Assembly: GCF_963665675.1 (NCBI RefSeq)
Contig: NZ_OY762425.1
Location: forward strand, 243,705 to 307,704
Direction of reading: 5' to 3'
From: an uncultured Methanolobus sp.
GTDB lineage: Archaea > Halobacteriota > Methanosarcinia > Methanosarcinales > Methanosarcinaceae
Length of the DNA: 64,000 bases
The position numbers and the translations under genes are program-made. This document shows, piece by piece, positions 37,244 to 45,317 of the stretch. The notes under the pieces are model-generated. The model was not told the DNA's origin. It did not search any database and was given only the letters and a program-made list of their open reading frames with translations. Each line of letters begins with the position of its first letter. Position 1 is the first letter of the stretch.

Positions 37244-37873
37244 ATGGACTTCAATGAATGGGAACCCATTTACGAGTCCATACTAAAGGACATGGGCTTT
37301 AGCAGGGAAGAAGATGAGCAGGCAGCTCTTCTCCTCTCTGCTATGCTTAATGCGTTTAATTCTGCAGATATTTCTGAATTGAAATCTCTTATTGAAGGAA
37401 AGGATGCTCTTATTTGTGGAAACGCTCCTGTACTTCCACAGGAACTCAAACTAATAAATCCCGATGATTTTGTTATAATAGCAGCTGATGGAGCGACTGC
37501 TGTGCTGGTTGACAAAGGAATAATTCCTGATGTTATAGTGACCGATCTTGATGGCGATGTTGAAAAAGAGATTATTGCCAACAAAGCAGGTTCAATAATG
37601 GTAGTGCACGGACATGGGGACAACGTTGACAAACTCAATGCCTATGTTCCAAAACTGAATAGGATAATAGGTAGCACACAGGCTGCTCCACTGGAAAATG
37701 TTTTTAACTTCGGTGGCTTCAGTGATGGAGACAGGTGTGCGTATCTGGCAAAGGAATTCGGTGCGGCCAGTATAACTCTTATCGGTTTTGATTTTGATGA
37801 TGAGAATGTTGACCCTATTAAGAAGAAAAAGTTGAAATGGGCTCGCCTGCTTATTGAAAAATTGAACAAGTAA
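37244..37873 (+). CDS. mptE: 6-hydroxymethyl-7,8-dihydropterin pyrophosphokinase (MptE-type)
   Basis: Archaeal DUF115-family enzyme that activates 6-hydroxymethyldihydropterin with ATP on the way to tetrahydrosarcinapterin (methanopterin). The 209-residue protein has CGNAPVLPQEL, IIAADGATAVLVDKGIIPDVIVTDLDGD and MVVHGHGDNVDKL, the core of the family, then GFSDGDRCAYLAKEFGA and LIGFDFDDENV. GAGGTT precedes the ATG, and the 7-base gap to ileS suggests co-transcription. Confidence 0.85.
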   Translation: MDFNEWEPIYESILKDMGFSREEDEQAALLLSAMLNAFNSADISELKSLIEGKDALICGNAPVLPQELKLINPDDFVIIAADGATAVLVDKGIIPDVIVTDLDGDVEKEIIANKAGSIMVVHGHGDNVDKLNAYVPKLNRIIGSTQAAPLENVFNFGGFSDGDRCAYLAKEFGAASITLIGFDFDDENVDPIKKKKLKWARLLIEKLNK

Positions 37874-37972
37874 GTCTGTTAAAACTCAATTTATCTTTTT
37901 TCTAAGTTACTTGCAGGTATCGTTTTATCAGAATCTATTTATATTTTCGTTATAAATATCTACAGGAGTTGC

Positions 37973-39082
37973 ATGCAAACACTGGTAATCTGTATTGACA
38001 GGGATAACGACCTTGGGGACAAAGCAAACGTACTTGCTCCTCTTATAGGCAGGGAAGCAAACATAGAGGCAGCAGTGAAACTTGCAACGGCAGACCCCGA
38101 AGATTCAGACACAAATACGATTTTCGGCGGAGTCAAGATACTTGACGAACTGCTGGAAAAAGGAGTAGATGCAGAGATAATCACCCTTGCGGGAGACAAG
38201 AACATCGGTATTATCTCCGATCAGAAAATAGCAAACCAGCTAGATATATTATTAAAAAAATTCCCTGCAGAATCTGCCATATTCGTTTCCGATGGAGCAG
38301 AGGATGAAACGCTTCTTCCGATTGTCCAGTCAAGGATGAAGATTGATTCTGTCAGGCGCATCGTAGTAATGCAGAGTGCAAATCTTGAAAGCACTTACTA
38401 CATAATCAAACATGCATTCAATGACCCGAAAATATCCCAGACATTCTTTGTCCCGGTGGGTCTTGCGGCTCTTATCTATGCATTCTTCCTTCTCATTGAT
38501 TATTCACAGGGCGCCATAATAGGAATTCTGGCAGCTGTGGGTCTTTACATGCTTTACAGAGGTTTCAGTGACACAGTAGACCCTTACTGGGAAAAACTGA
38601 AAGATTCCTTCTATTCAGGCAGGCTGGCATTTTTCACATATGCAACAGCAGTAATCCTGATGGTCATTGCCACATTAGCAGGATTGATGGATGTGTGGAA
38701 TCTTTATACCTCACAGGGAATATGGTATTACGGAATTATTCCACTGATCACATCTTTCATTAACAGTACTATATGGATATATGTCCTGGCAATCCTGTTT
38801 GCAGATGCGGGTAAAATCATAGATTGCAAACAGCATTCAGAACCAACAGGTAAGTATCTTGTCCCTGCATTCTTTGTCCTGTCATTAGGTTTCCTTCTGT
38901 GGGGAGCAACACGTTATCTTATATCCATGAATCCGGTGATAAGTGGAACGGAAGCGGACCTGCATGCAGGCATGCAGATATTTGTATATTCCATTGTATT
39001 TGCCATAATGCTTGCACTTGCAGGAATCAGAGTTTCCAGCAAATCTCAGGAAACAGGAAAAGGACAAAAGTCAAAAAGGTAG
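37973..39082 (+). CDS. DUF373 family membrane protein
   Basis: 369 residues. A soluble N-terminal domain (VICIDRDNDLGDKANVLAPLIGRE, then ESAIFVSDGAEDETLLPIVQSR) of the DUF373 type is followed, from about residue 155, by six to seven membrane helices (FFVPVGLAALIYAFFLLIDY, AFFTYATAVILMVIATLAGL, VFSIVFAIMLALAGI-like end). The family is archaeal and its function unknown. AGGAG lies before the ATG. The phosphorylase gene starts 4 bases after its stop, so the two form an operon. Confidence 0.85.
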   Translation: MQTLVICIDRDNDLGDKANVLAPLIGREANIEAAVKLATADPEDSDTNTIFGGVKILDELLEKGVDAEIITLAGDKNIGIISDQKIANQLDILLKKFPAESAIFVSDGAEDETLLPIVQSRMKIDSVRRIVVMQSANLESTYYIIKHAFNDPKISQTFFVPVGLAALIYAFFLLIDYSQGAIIGILAAVGLYMLYRGFSDTVDPYWEKLKDSFYSGRLAFFTYATAVILMVIATLAGLMDVWNLYTSQGIWYYGIIPLITSFINSTIWIYVLAILFADAGKIIDCKQHSEPTGKYLVPAFFVLSLGFLLWGATRYLISMNPVISGTEADLHAGMQIFVYSIVFAIMLALAGIRVSSKSQETGKGQKSKR

Positions 39083-39086
39083 GAAT

Positions 39087-39932
39087 ATGCAGGAAAAAAC
39101 AATCAATTGTATAGCATCTCCCGATAGTTCCCTGGATTATAAGGAAGATATACAGAAGTACAGGGATCTGAACCTCCAGGCTGCTTTAATAGGTGGTGTT
39201 GCATTTCCATCCGAAGCTAAGTCTGAGGAGTTAATGGTCAGTACTCCCTATGGCGATGTTACCGTGTATCTCTGTAATATCGGAGAGAAGAATGTTGCAC
39301 TATTGCCCCGGCATTCCGGCAGCAATGGCCATCTTCCACCCCATATGATCAATTACAGGGCTAACATTTATGCTATACATGAACTTGGTATTTCGAGGGT
39401 AATTTCCACAAATTCAGTGGGAACAATGAAAAATCATCCCATTGGAAGTTTTTTCCTGCCGGAAGATTTTCTGGATCTGACACGTATCCGTCCATCTACA
39501 TTTTACAATGACAGGACTGTCCATGCCGATGTAACTGAACCTTACTGTCCTGAGATAAGAAAACTAATGGCTGATTACCTTGAAAGTAACAATATAGGCT
39601 ATTCAGAAGGCGTTTATGTCTGCACCGAAGGACCACGTTTTGAGACAAGGGCCGAGATACGCATGATGAGGCAATTCGGTGATGTTGTTGGTATGACAGG
39701 TCTGCCTGAAGTGGTTCTTGCAAAGGAAATGAGCATGTGTTATGCTTCCATCTGCACAATTACCAATAATGCCTGTGGTCTTGGTAACGGAAAAACCACT
39801 GTCAGTGATGTCCTTGATACGCTTGACAAAATAAAGGAAAGATTACAGGACATCCTGGCCAACGTTATTTGTGCACTCCCTGAAAGTCCGTCATGTAATT
39901 GCAGGTATGCATGTTCTGACGCTGAACTTTAA
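39087..39932 (+). CDS. S-methyl-5'-thioinosine/thioadenosine phosphorylase
   Basis: Phosphorolysis of methylthio-nucleosides for purine and methionine salvage. The 281-residue protein has the family's phosphate and purine sites: ALLPRHSGSNGHLPPHMINYRAN, ISTNSVGTM, CTEGPRFETRAEIRMM, VGMTGLPEVVLAKEMSMCYA and TITNNACG. The start is ATG 39087 with GGTAGGA before it; the open frame extends further upstream inside the DUF373 gene but without a site. In methanogens the substrate is often methylthioinosine; the sequence alone does not settle it. The tail (SCNCRYACSDAEL) has extra cysteines. Confidence 0.85.
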   Translation: MQEKTINCIASPDSSLDYKEDIQKYRDLNLQAALIGGVAFPSEAKSEELMVSTPYGDVTVYLCNIGEKNVALLPRHSGSNGHLPPHMINYRANIYAIHELGISRVISTNSVGTMKNHPIGSFFLPEDFLDLTRIRPSTFYNDRTVHADVTEPYCPEIRKLMADYLESNNIGYSEGVYVCTEGPRFETRAEIRMMRQFGDVVGMTGLPEVVLAKEMSMCYASICTITNNACGLGNGKTTVSDVLDTLDKIKERLQDILANVICALPESPSCNCRYACSDAEL

Positions 39933-39967
39933 TTCTTAATTCTGCAATACTTTCCAATAAATACTAA

Positions 39968-40804
39968 TCAGGCAATATCCCTTGAAGTATCGATCTGGAC
40001 ACCCTCGCCTATCTTAAACTTAATGATCTCAGTGTTGGGTATCATTCCTCTTATTTTAGGTATTGCCAGTTTACTTACTACTTTGTCTGCTCCCTGGTCA
40101 AGCATGGATTCGAATATAACGTCACATAGACCATAAATAAAAGCCTGCAGGCTTTCATTGGTATTACCGGTCGACCCGTACAGGTAACTGAGGCAATTTA
40201 GTTCCTTTGTTGTTTCATATATGACATTAACCAGCTGTTTTATGAGTCCCTTGTTAGCTGTGAGTCCGGTAAAGAAACAAAACGAATCAAAGATTATATT
40301 CACGTCCTCGCCATTGGAGTCATTAGCAATATTACGCAGGTTGTACTCGGTAAACTCTATGATCTTTGCATCCATTAGTTCGTTATTTAAGTTATCGGAT
40401 ATCTCTCCACATGAAGTGCAGTAATACTCACTGTAAATGTCTACGAAAATTATGTTCGAAGGATCAAAACCAAGGTTTATCACGTCATTCAGTACGAATC
40501 TTGGTCTTCTGCTGGTTGTGAAATAATACGTTTTCCTGGACTGGGTGAACTGGTAAAGGAAAACCTCTGACATAGAACGGGAATCTGCCGAGAAAAAAGT
40601 AAGTGAACCTGCCGGTAATCCTCCTCCCAGTGTCCTGTCCAGAACTAATATGCCGGTAGATTTTAGTTGGACACCTTTATGGATAACCTGGTTTTTATCC
40701 GGGTTCTTGATGCTGTCATACAGAGAGTTTTCAGCATTTCCTCTGGATTCTTTGGCAACAGGAGTAGCGTTTTCGTTTTCGAATATGTTTTTAGGATCCA
40801 GCAT
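39968..40804 (-). CDS. RAD55/KaiC-like protein with degenerate Walker A
   Basis: 278 residues. After an N-terminal 45-residue extension comes a RecA-fold core: TGILVLDRTLGGGLPAGSLTFF, then VNIIFDSFCFF as Walker B-like strand and KLAIPKIRGMIPNTEIIKFKI at the end. The P-loop that should follow (GxxGxGKT/S) reads SADSRSMSEVF, with no Gly-Lys-Ser, so ATP binding is doubtful. A CTSCGE pair may bind metal. Relatives in archaea are regulators or motility ATPases; here a non-catalytic sensor or adaptor role is an inference. It is convergent with the phosphorylase gene. Confidence 0.75.
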   Translation of the reverse strand: MLDPKNIFENENATPVAKESRGNAENSLYDSIKNPDKNQVIHKGVQLKSTGILVLDRTLGGGLPAGSLTFFSADSRSMSEVFLYQFTQSRKTYYFTTSRRPRFVLNDVINLGFDPSNIIFVDIYSEYYCTSCGEISDNLNNELMDAKIIEFTEYNLRNIANDSNGEDVNIIFDSFCFFTGLTANKGLIKQLVNVIYETTKELNCLSYLYGSTGNTNESLQAFIYGLCDVIFESMLDQGADKVVSKLAIPKIRGMIPNTEIIKFKIGEGVQIDTSRDIA

Positions 40805-40958
40805 AATATGTCCTCTGCTTTGTTCATATTTATATAGTATTTGATATTATAAAACTCTTGTTTAACGGTTTAGATAATATGAAATAATATGTGCAGAGTT
40901 GTGCCTCTTTTTTTAGTACCAACAGTTTTTATAAACTGGAAGTCATCAATGAGCAGCA

Positions 40959-43436
40959 ATGACGCTCTGGATACTTGCAAGCCCTGAAAGGTCAAAGATA
41001 ATTATTCTGCCTATACGGGATAAAAAGAAAGTCCCTCTTTTTGTCGGTGAACTCATACTGAGACATACTGATGCAGGTCCCCGCCCTCATAAATTCAAGG
41101 TAAAAAATGATGGAAAAGGAGAATACAGGCCGCCTTCTGAATTCATAGATCTTTTAAGGATAGCTGACCGCATTATGATAGCAAAGGGCGGTGATGAAAA
41201 GCAAACTTCAGAGTTTGTTGAGATGCTTCAGGGATTTCAGCTCAGTGCAGATGTCGTTAATGCATGCAGGTTCTGTCTTTTGAAGGACAGGTTCAATTTC
41301 CTCAACAGACGTTCCATAAGATATCACAGGGATAAGATTTGTGAGGAATGTGCCAGGGACGAGCTTTACAGGATGCTCAAGAGTTCTCAGGTAAATTATG
41401 CTGATGAAGCCTGCCAGAGATTCGAAGAAATAATGCTCAAAACAAAGGACCTTGACCGCACTATGGCCATGGTGAGTCCTGAAGACCTTGACAGGGAACT
41501 TACAAAGTTTGATTCCATTGCGGCAAACACTGAGGTTCCTAAAGGTAAGATAAAAGACCTGCCGGTTCACAAAAGTTTCAAAAAGATACTGCTTGCAAAA
41601 TCAGAAACTCTTCTGCCGGTACAGTCATTGTCTGTAGAGAATGGTCTTTTTAAAGGTCAGAACCAGCTTGTAACTTCCGTGACAGCTACCGGTAAAACCC
41701 TGATAGCAGAATTGGCAGGTATTGAGAACATTTTACGTAAAAAAGGGCGTATGCTATACCTTGTTCCTCTTGTGGCCCTTGCAAACCAGAAATATGACCA
41801 GTTCACAAAACGTTATTCTCCAATTGGACTGAAGACATCCATCAGGGTTGGCAGTGCCCGAATCAAGACGGCAAAAAATGCTTCCATGAAAAAGACACTG
41901 GATTCTGATATCATTGTGGGAACGTATGAAGGTCTGGATTACCTGTTAAGGACAGGCAGTGCTGATCTTCTCGGGAAGATAGGTACTGTAGTCATTGATG
42001 AAGTGCACACTATTGAAGATTCTGAAAGGGGACACCGGCTTGATGGTGTTATTGGCAGGTTGAAATATGTTGCACCCGGTGCCCAGTTCATCTATCTTTC
42101 AGCTACGGTGGCAAAACCGAAGTTGCGTGCAAAGCAGTTTGGTGCAAGACTTGTAGAGTATGAGTATCGCCCTGTGCCAATTGAGAGACATCTTATTCTG
42201 TGTCCAGAGTATTCCAAGAATAAGATCATGACCCGGCTTGTGCGGGAAGAATTTGCCACTACCTCGTCAAAAGGGCACAAAGGACAAACTATTATTTTTA
42301 CAAATTCACGAAGGAACTGCCATCGTATAGCTGAAGCACTTCCGATCTCCGCTGCTCCCTATCATGCAGGTCTTACAAGTCAGGAAAGGAAAAAGACTGA
42401 GATTGCCTTTCTTAAAGGAAGATTGCCTGTTGTGGTTACGACCGCTGCACTTGCTGCAGGAGTTGACTTTCCGGCTTCACAGGTAATATTTGAGTCCCTG
42501 GCAATGGGTATTGAATGGCTTACAATGCAGGATTTCCTCCAGATGCTTGGACGTGCAGGAAGGCCGGATTATCATGACCGTGGTGAGGTTGTGTTACTGG
42601 CTGTTCCGAATAAGAAGTATTCAGGTGATAAGGGTGATACTGAGGATGCTGTTGCCCTGAAACTGCTTAAGGGTGAGATGGAACATACCAAAGTAGAATA
42701 CGGGGAAGACGAACAGCTTGAGGAGACACTTGCTTCGGTTGCTGTGACTTCATCAAAGAAAGACCTGGAGAAGATTCACTCGTCTATGCTGGCAGATTTT
42801 AATGTTAATTATCTGCTTGGAAAGCTTGCCAAAAATAAGTTCATCCACAAAAAGGGAGACTTTGTTTCTCTTACTAAATTCGGTAAGATTGCAGCAGGAC
42901 ATTTCCTTTCTGTTTCAAAGGCATTTCTGATACGTGATTCTGTTCTTGTGGAGCAGGACCCTATTGTAACTGTTTCTAATCTTGAATTCTTTGATTCGGT
43001 TTATTATAAATACGCGAATCGTATTTCTTCGGCCCTGAATGTGAACCTTCCTTCAAGGGTGTTCCAGGGTGCTTCTCTGGATATCCTTTTTGAAGGGGAG
43101 AACATGGATAAACTGGATATTACCCTGCGTGACCAGTTATTTGAATTTGCGGCTGATTTCCTCACATGCAACTGCCGTGATTCTCCCTATTGCGGCTGTG
43201 CAGAACGTAAGTTCTCTGAAAAGGTCATTTCTATAAGGGTCGAAGGGTATGAGCCTGAAGGCATTGTGAAGAAACTGGAGCACCTTTATGGTGTTACAGC
43301 TTATCCGGGTGATGTCCTGGGTTATCTTGACAATGTGGTGCGCAATCTGGAGGCTGTGGAGATGATAGCAGCAGCTTATTCCAAGCATGACATAGCTGCA
43401 AAGGCAAGAAATCTGAGAAAACTTGTAGAAGGATAA
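40959..43436 (+). CDS. Ski2-type helicase with N-terminal zinc finger (DUF5814/ASH-Ski2-like)
   Basis: 825 residues. The N-terminal 200 residues contain a split zinc finger (CRFCLLKDRF and CEECARDEL). The helicase core follows: P-loop TATGKTLIAELAG, DEVHTIEDSERG (DEVH box), YLSATVAKP, IIFTNSRRNC, TTAALAAGVDFPASQ and QMLGRAGRPDY. A Cys-rich segment (CNCRDSPYCGC) sits near the end. This layout matches the archaeal ASH-Ski2 group, reported to work with aRNase J in RNA processing; assigning it here is by resemblance. A TATA box (TTTTTATAAACTGG) about 25 bases before the ATG points to a leaderless transcript. Confidence 0.85.
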   Translation: MTLWILASPERSKIIILPIRDKKKVPLFVGELILRHTDAGPRPHKFKVKNDGKGEYRPPSEFIDLLRIADRIMIAKGGDEKQTSEFVEMLQGFQLSADVVNACRFCLLKDRFNFLNRRSIRYHRDKICEECARDELYRMLKSSQVNYADEACQRFEEIMLKTKDLDRTMAMVSPEDLDRELTKFDSIAANTEVPKGKIKDLPVHKSFKKILLAKSETLLPVQSLSVENGLFKGQNQLVTSVTATGKTLIAELAGIENILRKKGRMLYLVPLVALANQKYDQFTKRYSPIGLKTSIRVGSARIKTAKNASMKKTLDSDIIVGTYEGLDYLLRTGSADLLGKIGTVVIDEVHTIEDSERGHRLDGVIGRLKYVAPGAQFIYLSATVAKPKLRAKQFGARLVEYEYRPVPIERHLILCPEYSKNKIMTRLVREEFATTSSKGHKGQTIIFTNSRRNCHRIAEALPISAAPYHAGLTSQERKKTEIAFLKGRLPVVVTTAALAAGVDFPASQVIFESLAMGIEWLTMQDFLQMLGRAGRPDYHDRGEVVLLAVPNKKYSGDKGDTEDAVALKLLKGEMEHTKVEYGEDEQLEETLASVAVTSSKKDLEKIHSSMLADFNVNYLLGKLAKNKFIHKKGDFVSLTKFGKIAAGHFLSVSKAFLIRDSVLVEQDPIVTVSNLEFFDSVYYKYANRISSALNVNLPSRVFQGASLDILFEGENMDKLDITLRDQLFEFAADFLTCNCRDSPYCGCAERKFSEKVISIRVEGYEPEGIVKKLEHLYGVTAYPGDVLGYLDNVVRNLEAVEMIAAAYSKHDIAAKARNLRKLVEG

Positions 43437-43551
43437 ATGAATTAGTTTTACTTTCTCCTGTGGGTATGAAAAATTATAATAGTTATGCAGGCAGATAAGA
43501 CTGCTGAGAGGATTTGATAATATATACAAAGAAAAAAACGAAGGTGTTGCG

Positions 43552-43917
43552 ATGAATGATAAACCGGAAAAAGTTAATAAAAAGAAGAGTGTAAGGATTG
43601 AGCTTCATAAGCCAGAGGATTTTAAGCAGGTTTATTCAATTGGTGCTGTGGGCGGACACAGTCCTTATGACTTCAGGATTGGCTTCTATAATGACATGCC
43701 TATGGCAAGAGACAATGCCGGAGAACAGGTCATACAGAGAAGACTTGAGACCGAGGTAATTATGTCACCTCTGGCAGCTGTGGAACTTGTGCGCTGGTTG
43801 AATCAGCATATACAAAACTATGAGGCTGCATTCGGTCCGATTGCAAAGCCGCAGATGGGTGTTAAGAAAAAGCCTGAGGCCGTCCAGGACAGTACTGAGA
43901 TACAGGGGTACATGTGA
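43552..43917 (+). CDS. DUF3467 family protein
   Basis: A 121-residue soluble protein with the DUF3467 core: AVGGHSPYDFRIGFYNDMPMARDNAGE and EVIMSPLAAVELVRWLNQHIQNYE, between Lys-rich ends. GAAGGTG lies 5 bases before the ATG. The function is unknown; the family is small and widespread in archaea and bacteria. It lies 115 bases after the helicase in the same direction and may share its transcript. Confidence 0.85.
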   Translation: MNDKPEKVNKKKSVRIELHKPEDFKQVYSIGAVGGHSPYDFRIGFYNDMPMARDNAGEQVIQRRLETEVIMSPLAAVELVRWLNQHIQNYEAAFGPIAKPQMGVKKKPEAVQDSTEIQGYM

Positions 43918-44093
43918 ACTGTAAAGACTTTAGCCAGGAGTTCTCAAGGGCTTGAATAGGTACATACCTATTCTTTATTTTAAAAGAATTGAATGTCAGT
44001 CAATGTTTCAGTGAAAATAGATTCGAAAATTTGGTAACGAATTAGAAGAACTGAAAATATACATTTAACTGATTTAACATGCAATAATAGTGT

Positions 44094-44240
44094 TCAGGCG
44101 AAAATAGCAATAGAATCAACTCTTGCGGTTCCTTTCCGAGTCCAGTAACCGCAGTTTTCACAATACTGGATATTTTCATTTTCATTCAATCTGGAATTAC
44201 ATTCTGGGCAGGTTTCCAGTTTATTCATTTTTCCCATCAT
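44094..44240 (-). CDS. 48-residue zinc-ribbon protein
   Basis: A short minus-strand gene beginning MMGKMNKLETCPECNSRL and containing YCENCGYWTRKG, which gives CPEC and CENC knuckles for one zinc ion. GGGGA lies 8-9 bases before the first ATG (44240). It ends at TGA 44094. The clear ribosome-binding site and the full zinc ribbon make it a real small gene; many methanogen small zinc-finger proteins of this kind are expressed but uncharacterised. Confidence 0.72.
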   Translation of the reverse strand: MMGKMNKLETCPECNSRLNENENIQYCENCGYWTRKGTARVDSIAIFA

Positions 44241-44516
44241 TTTTTTAGTCCCCTTTCTCTTTTTAGTGAGTGACCTTTCACTTAGTGTTCATATTATTTA
44301 TAGTTAGTACATGAGATACTATATATTATGTTTTAGAGTTATGATTATATATTGATACTATGTCCTAACTAAATACTAGCAAATTGTTAACCCTTAAAAA
44401 TTCACAAAAGAAAGTAGTGAAGGCACTCTCCTCCATCTGATTAATTTTTCGACATCAGTATATATGTACAACATATCCAACAGTTTAGAACGATTTATAA
44501 AAACTTAAATATCATT
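44241..44516. other. Intergenic region, promoters only
   Basis: About 275 AT-rich bases with no plausible gene. It holds the ribosome-binding site and promoter region of the minus-strand zinc-ribbon gene, and, at its right end, the TATA box (TTTATAAAAA, 44494-44503) of the candidate small RNA. Confidence 0.55.
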
Positions 44517-44620
44517 TCAGTTAATCTCACAAGCAAGGCACGGTGACATGCGTAAAACATGTCTTTGGCGGGAACTCGCATACCAACCAAGATTAACTGA
44601 GGGGTGCACGTGCCTTTTTG
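44517..44620 (+). ncRNA. Candidate structured RNA with a pseudoknot
   Basis: Four pairings are visible. P1: TCAGTTAATCT (44517-44527) with AGATTAACTGA (44590-44600), 11 perfect pairs. Inside it, a hairpin GACATG (44545-44550) / CATGTC (44558-44563), and a small GCG/CGC hairpin (44568-44579) flanked by TTGG/CCAA. Then AAGGCACG (44535-44542), in the loop of P1, pairs with CGTGCCTT (44609-44616) outside P1, 8 perfect pairs. This crossing pair makes a pseudoknot, or a switch if P1 melts. T-rich CTTTTTG ends it. A TATA box (TTTATAAAAA, 44494-44503) lies about 20 bases upstream. I do not recognise a known class. No gene follows closely: a MITE comes next, so it is more likely a free RNA than a riboswitch. 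Confidence 0.6.
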
Positions 44621-44663
44621 TAACTACATGCGTGTAGCTCATTTTTTCAGTAAAGAATATTAT

Positions 44664-45004
44664 GACTCAGTAGAAATCCTGCCATTAAAAATTAAAGGGA
44701 GCCTTGTAAATTGATTTATCGTAAGTCATGAATAACTTGAGTGAAACCGAAGGGACCGGCGAAGCCGGCGTTTTCACACAACAAGAAACAAAACAATCTG
44801 CAAATACCCTGTACTTTCTTCTCAGGAATCACGTAGAATTCTCTGCATAAATGCAATAGTCTTTGTAATTATCTTCTGTGCAGAATCATAGGAATGGACC
44901 GCCTTCAGTGGGTGATCACTTTGTTTTTAGCTTGAAGGTTCTTTTTATGGAATGAAAAAGAACAATGATTGTGTCACTCAGCTAAACAGGAATTCTACAG
45001 AGCC
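44664..45004 (+). mobile_element. MITE copy, 341 bp
   Basis: Ends GACTCAGTAGAAATCCTG and (inverted) GGCTCTGTAGAATTCCTG. The flanks AATATTAT (44656-44663) and AATATTAC (45005-45012) agree at 7 of 8 bases, a slightly decayed 8-base target duplication. It aligns along its length with the reverse complement of 17665-18004, including the GGCGAAGCCGGCG hairpin and GTGTCACTC near the end. The frame reading KPKGPAKPAFSHNKKQ is kept at its start but stops early. Confidence 0.8.
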
Positions 45005-45012
45005 AATATTAC

Positions 45013-45317
45013 CTTCAATTTTATAGCAAATTACATATAAAATTATGTTATTTAATATTGAAGCGGGATGATTCGCGAACCTGATTTTTAACTTACTAAC
45101 CCACTTCCTCATTAGTATTAGCAGATTATACAAGCACTTCAATTCCTTTTATAATGCTACCTTCTTATTTGACTAACTTTTAATTGTTCAGGCAGATTTA
45201 TTTCTGTTATCTTCCAGTTGTGAATTCAAGTTTTAAACCGAGCACTTTTATAAATACGTATATATAGTTTAATTTTCATAGGTATACTATTGTTTTTTAT
45301 GGGTAGGGAATGAGATT
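45013..45317. other. Intergenic region before the surface protein gene
   Basis: About 305 AT-rich bases without a gene. TATATATAG at 45259-45267 is a candidate TATA box about 50 bases before the surface protein ATG. Confidence 0.5.

Noticed and set aside
44517..44620. The structured region as a riboswitch for the surface protein gene
   Set aside because: The gene starts 700 bases further on and a MITE lies between, so cis control is unlikely in this strain.
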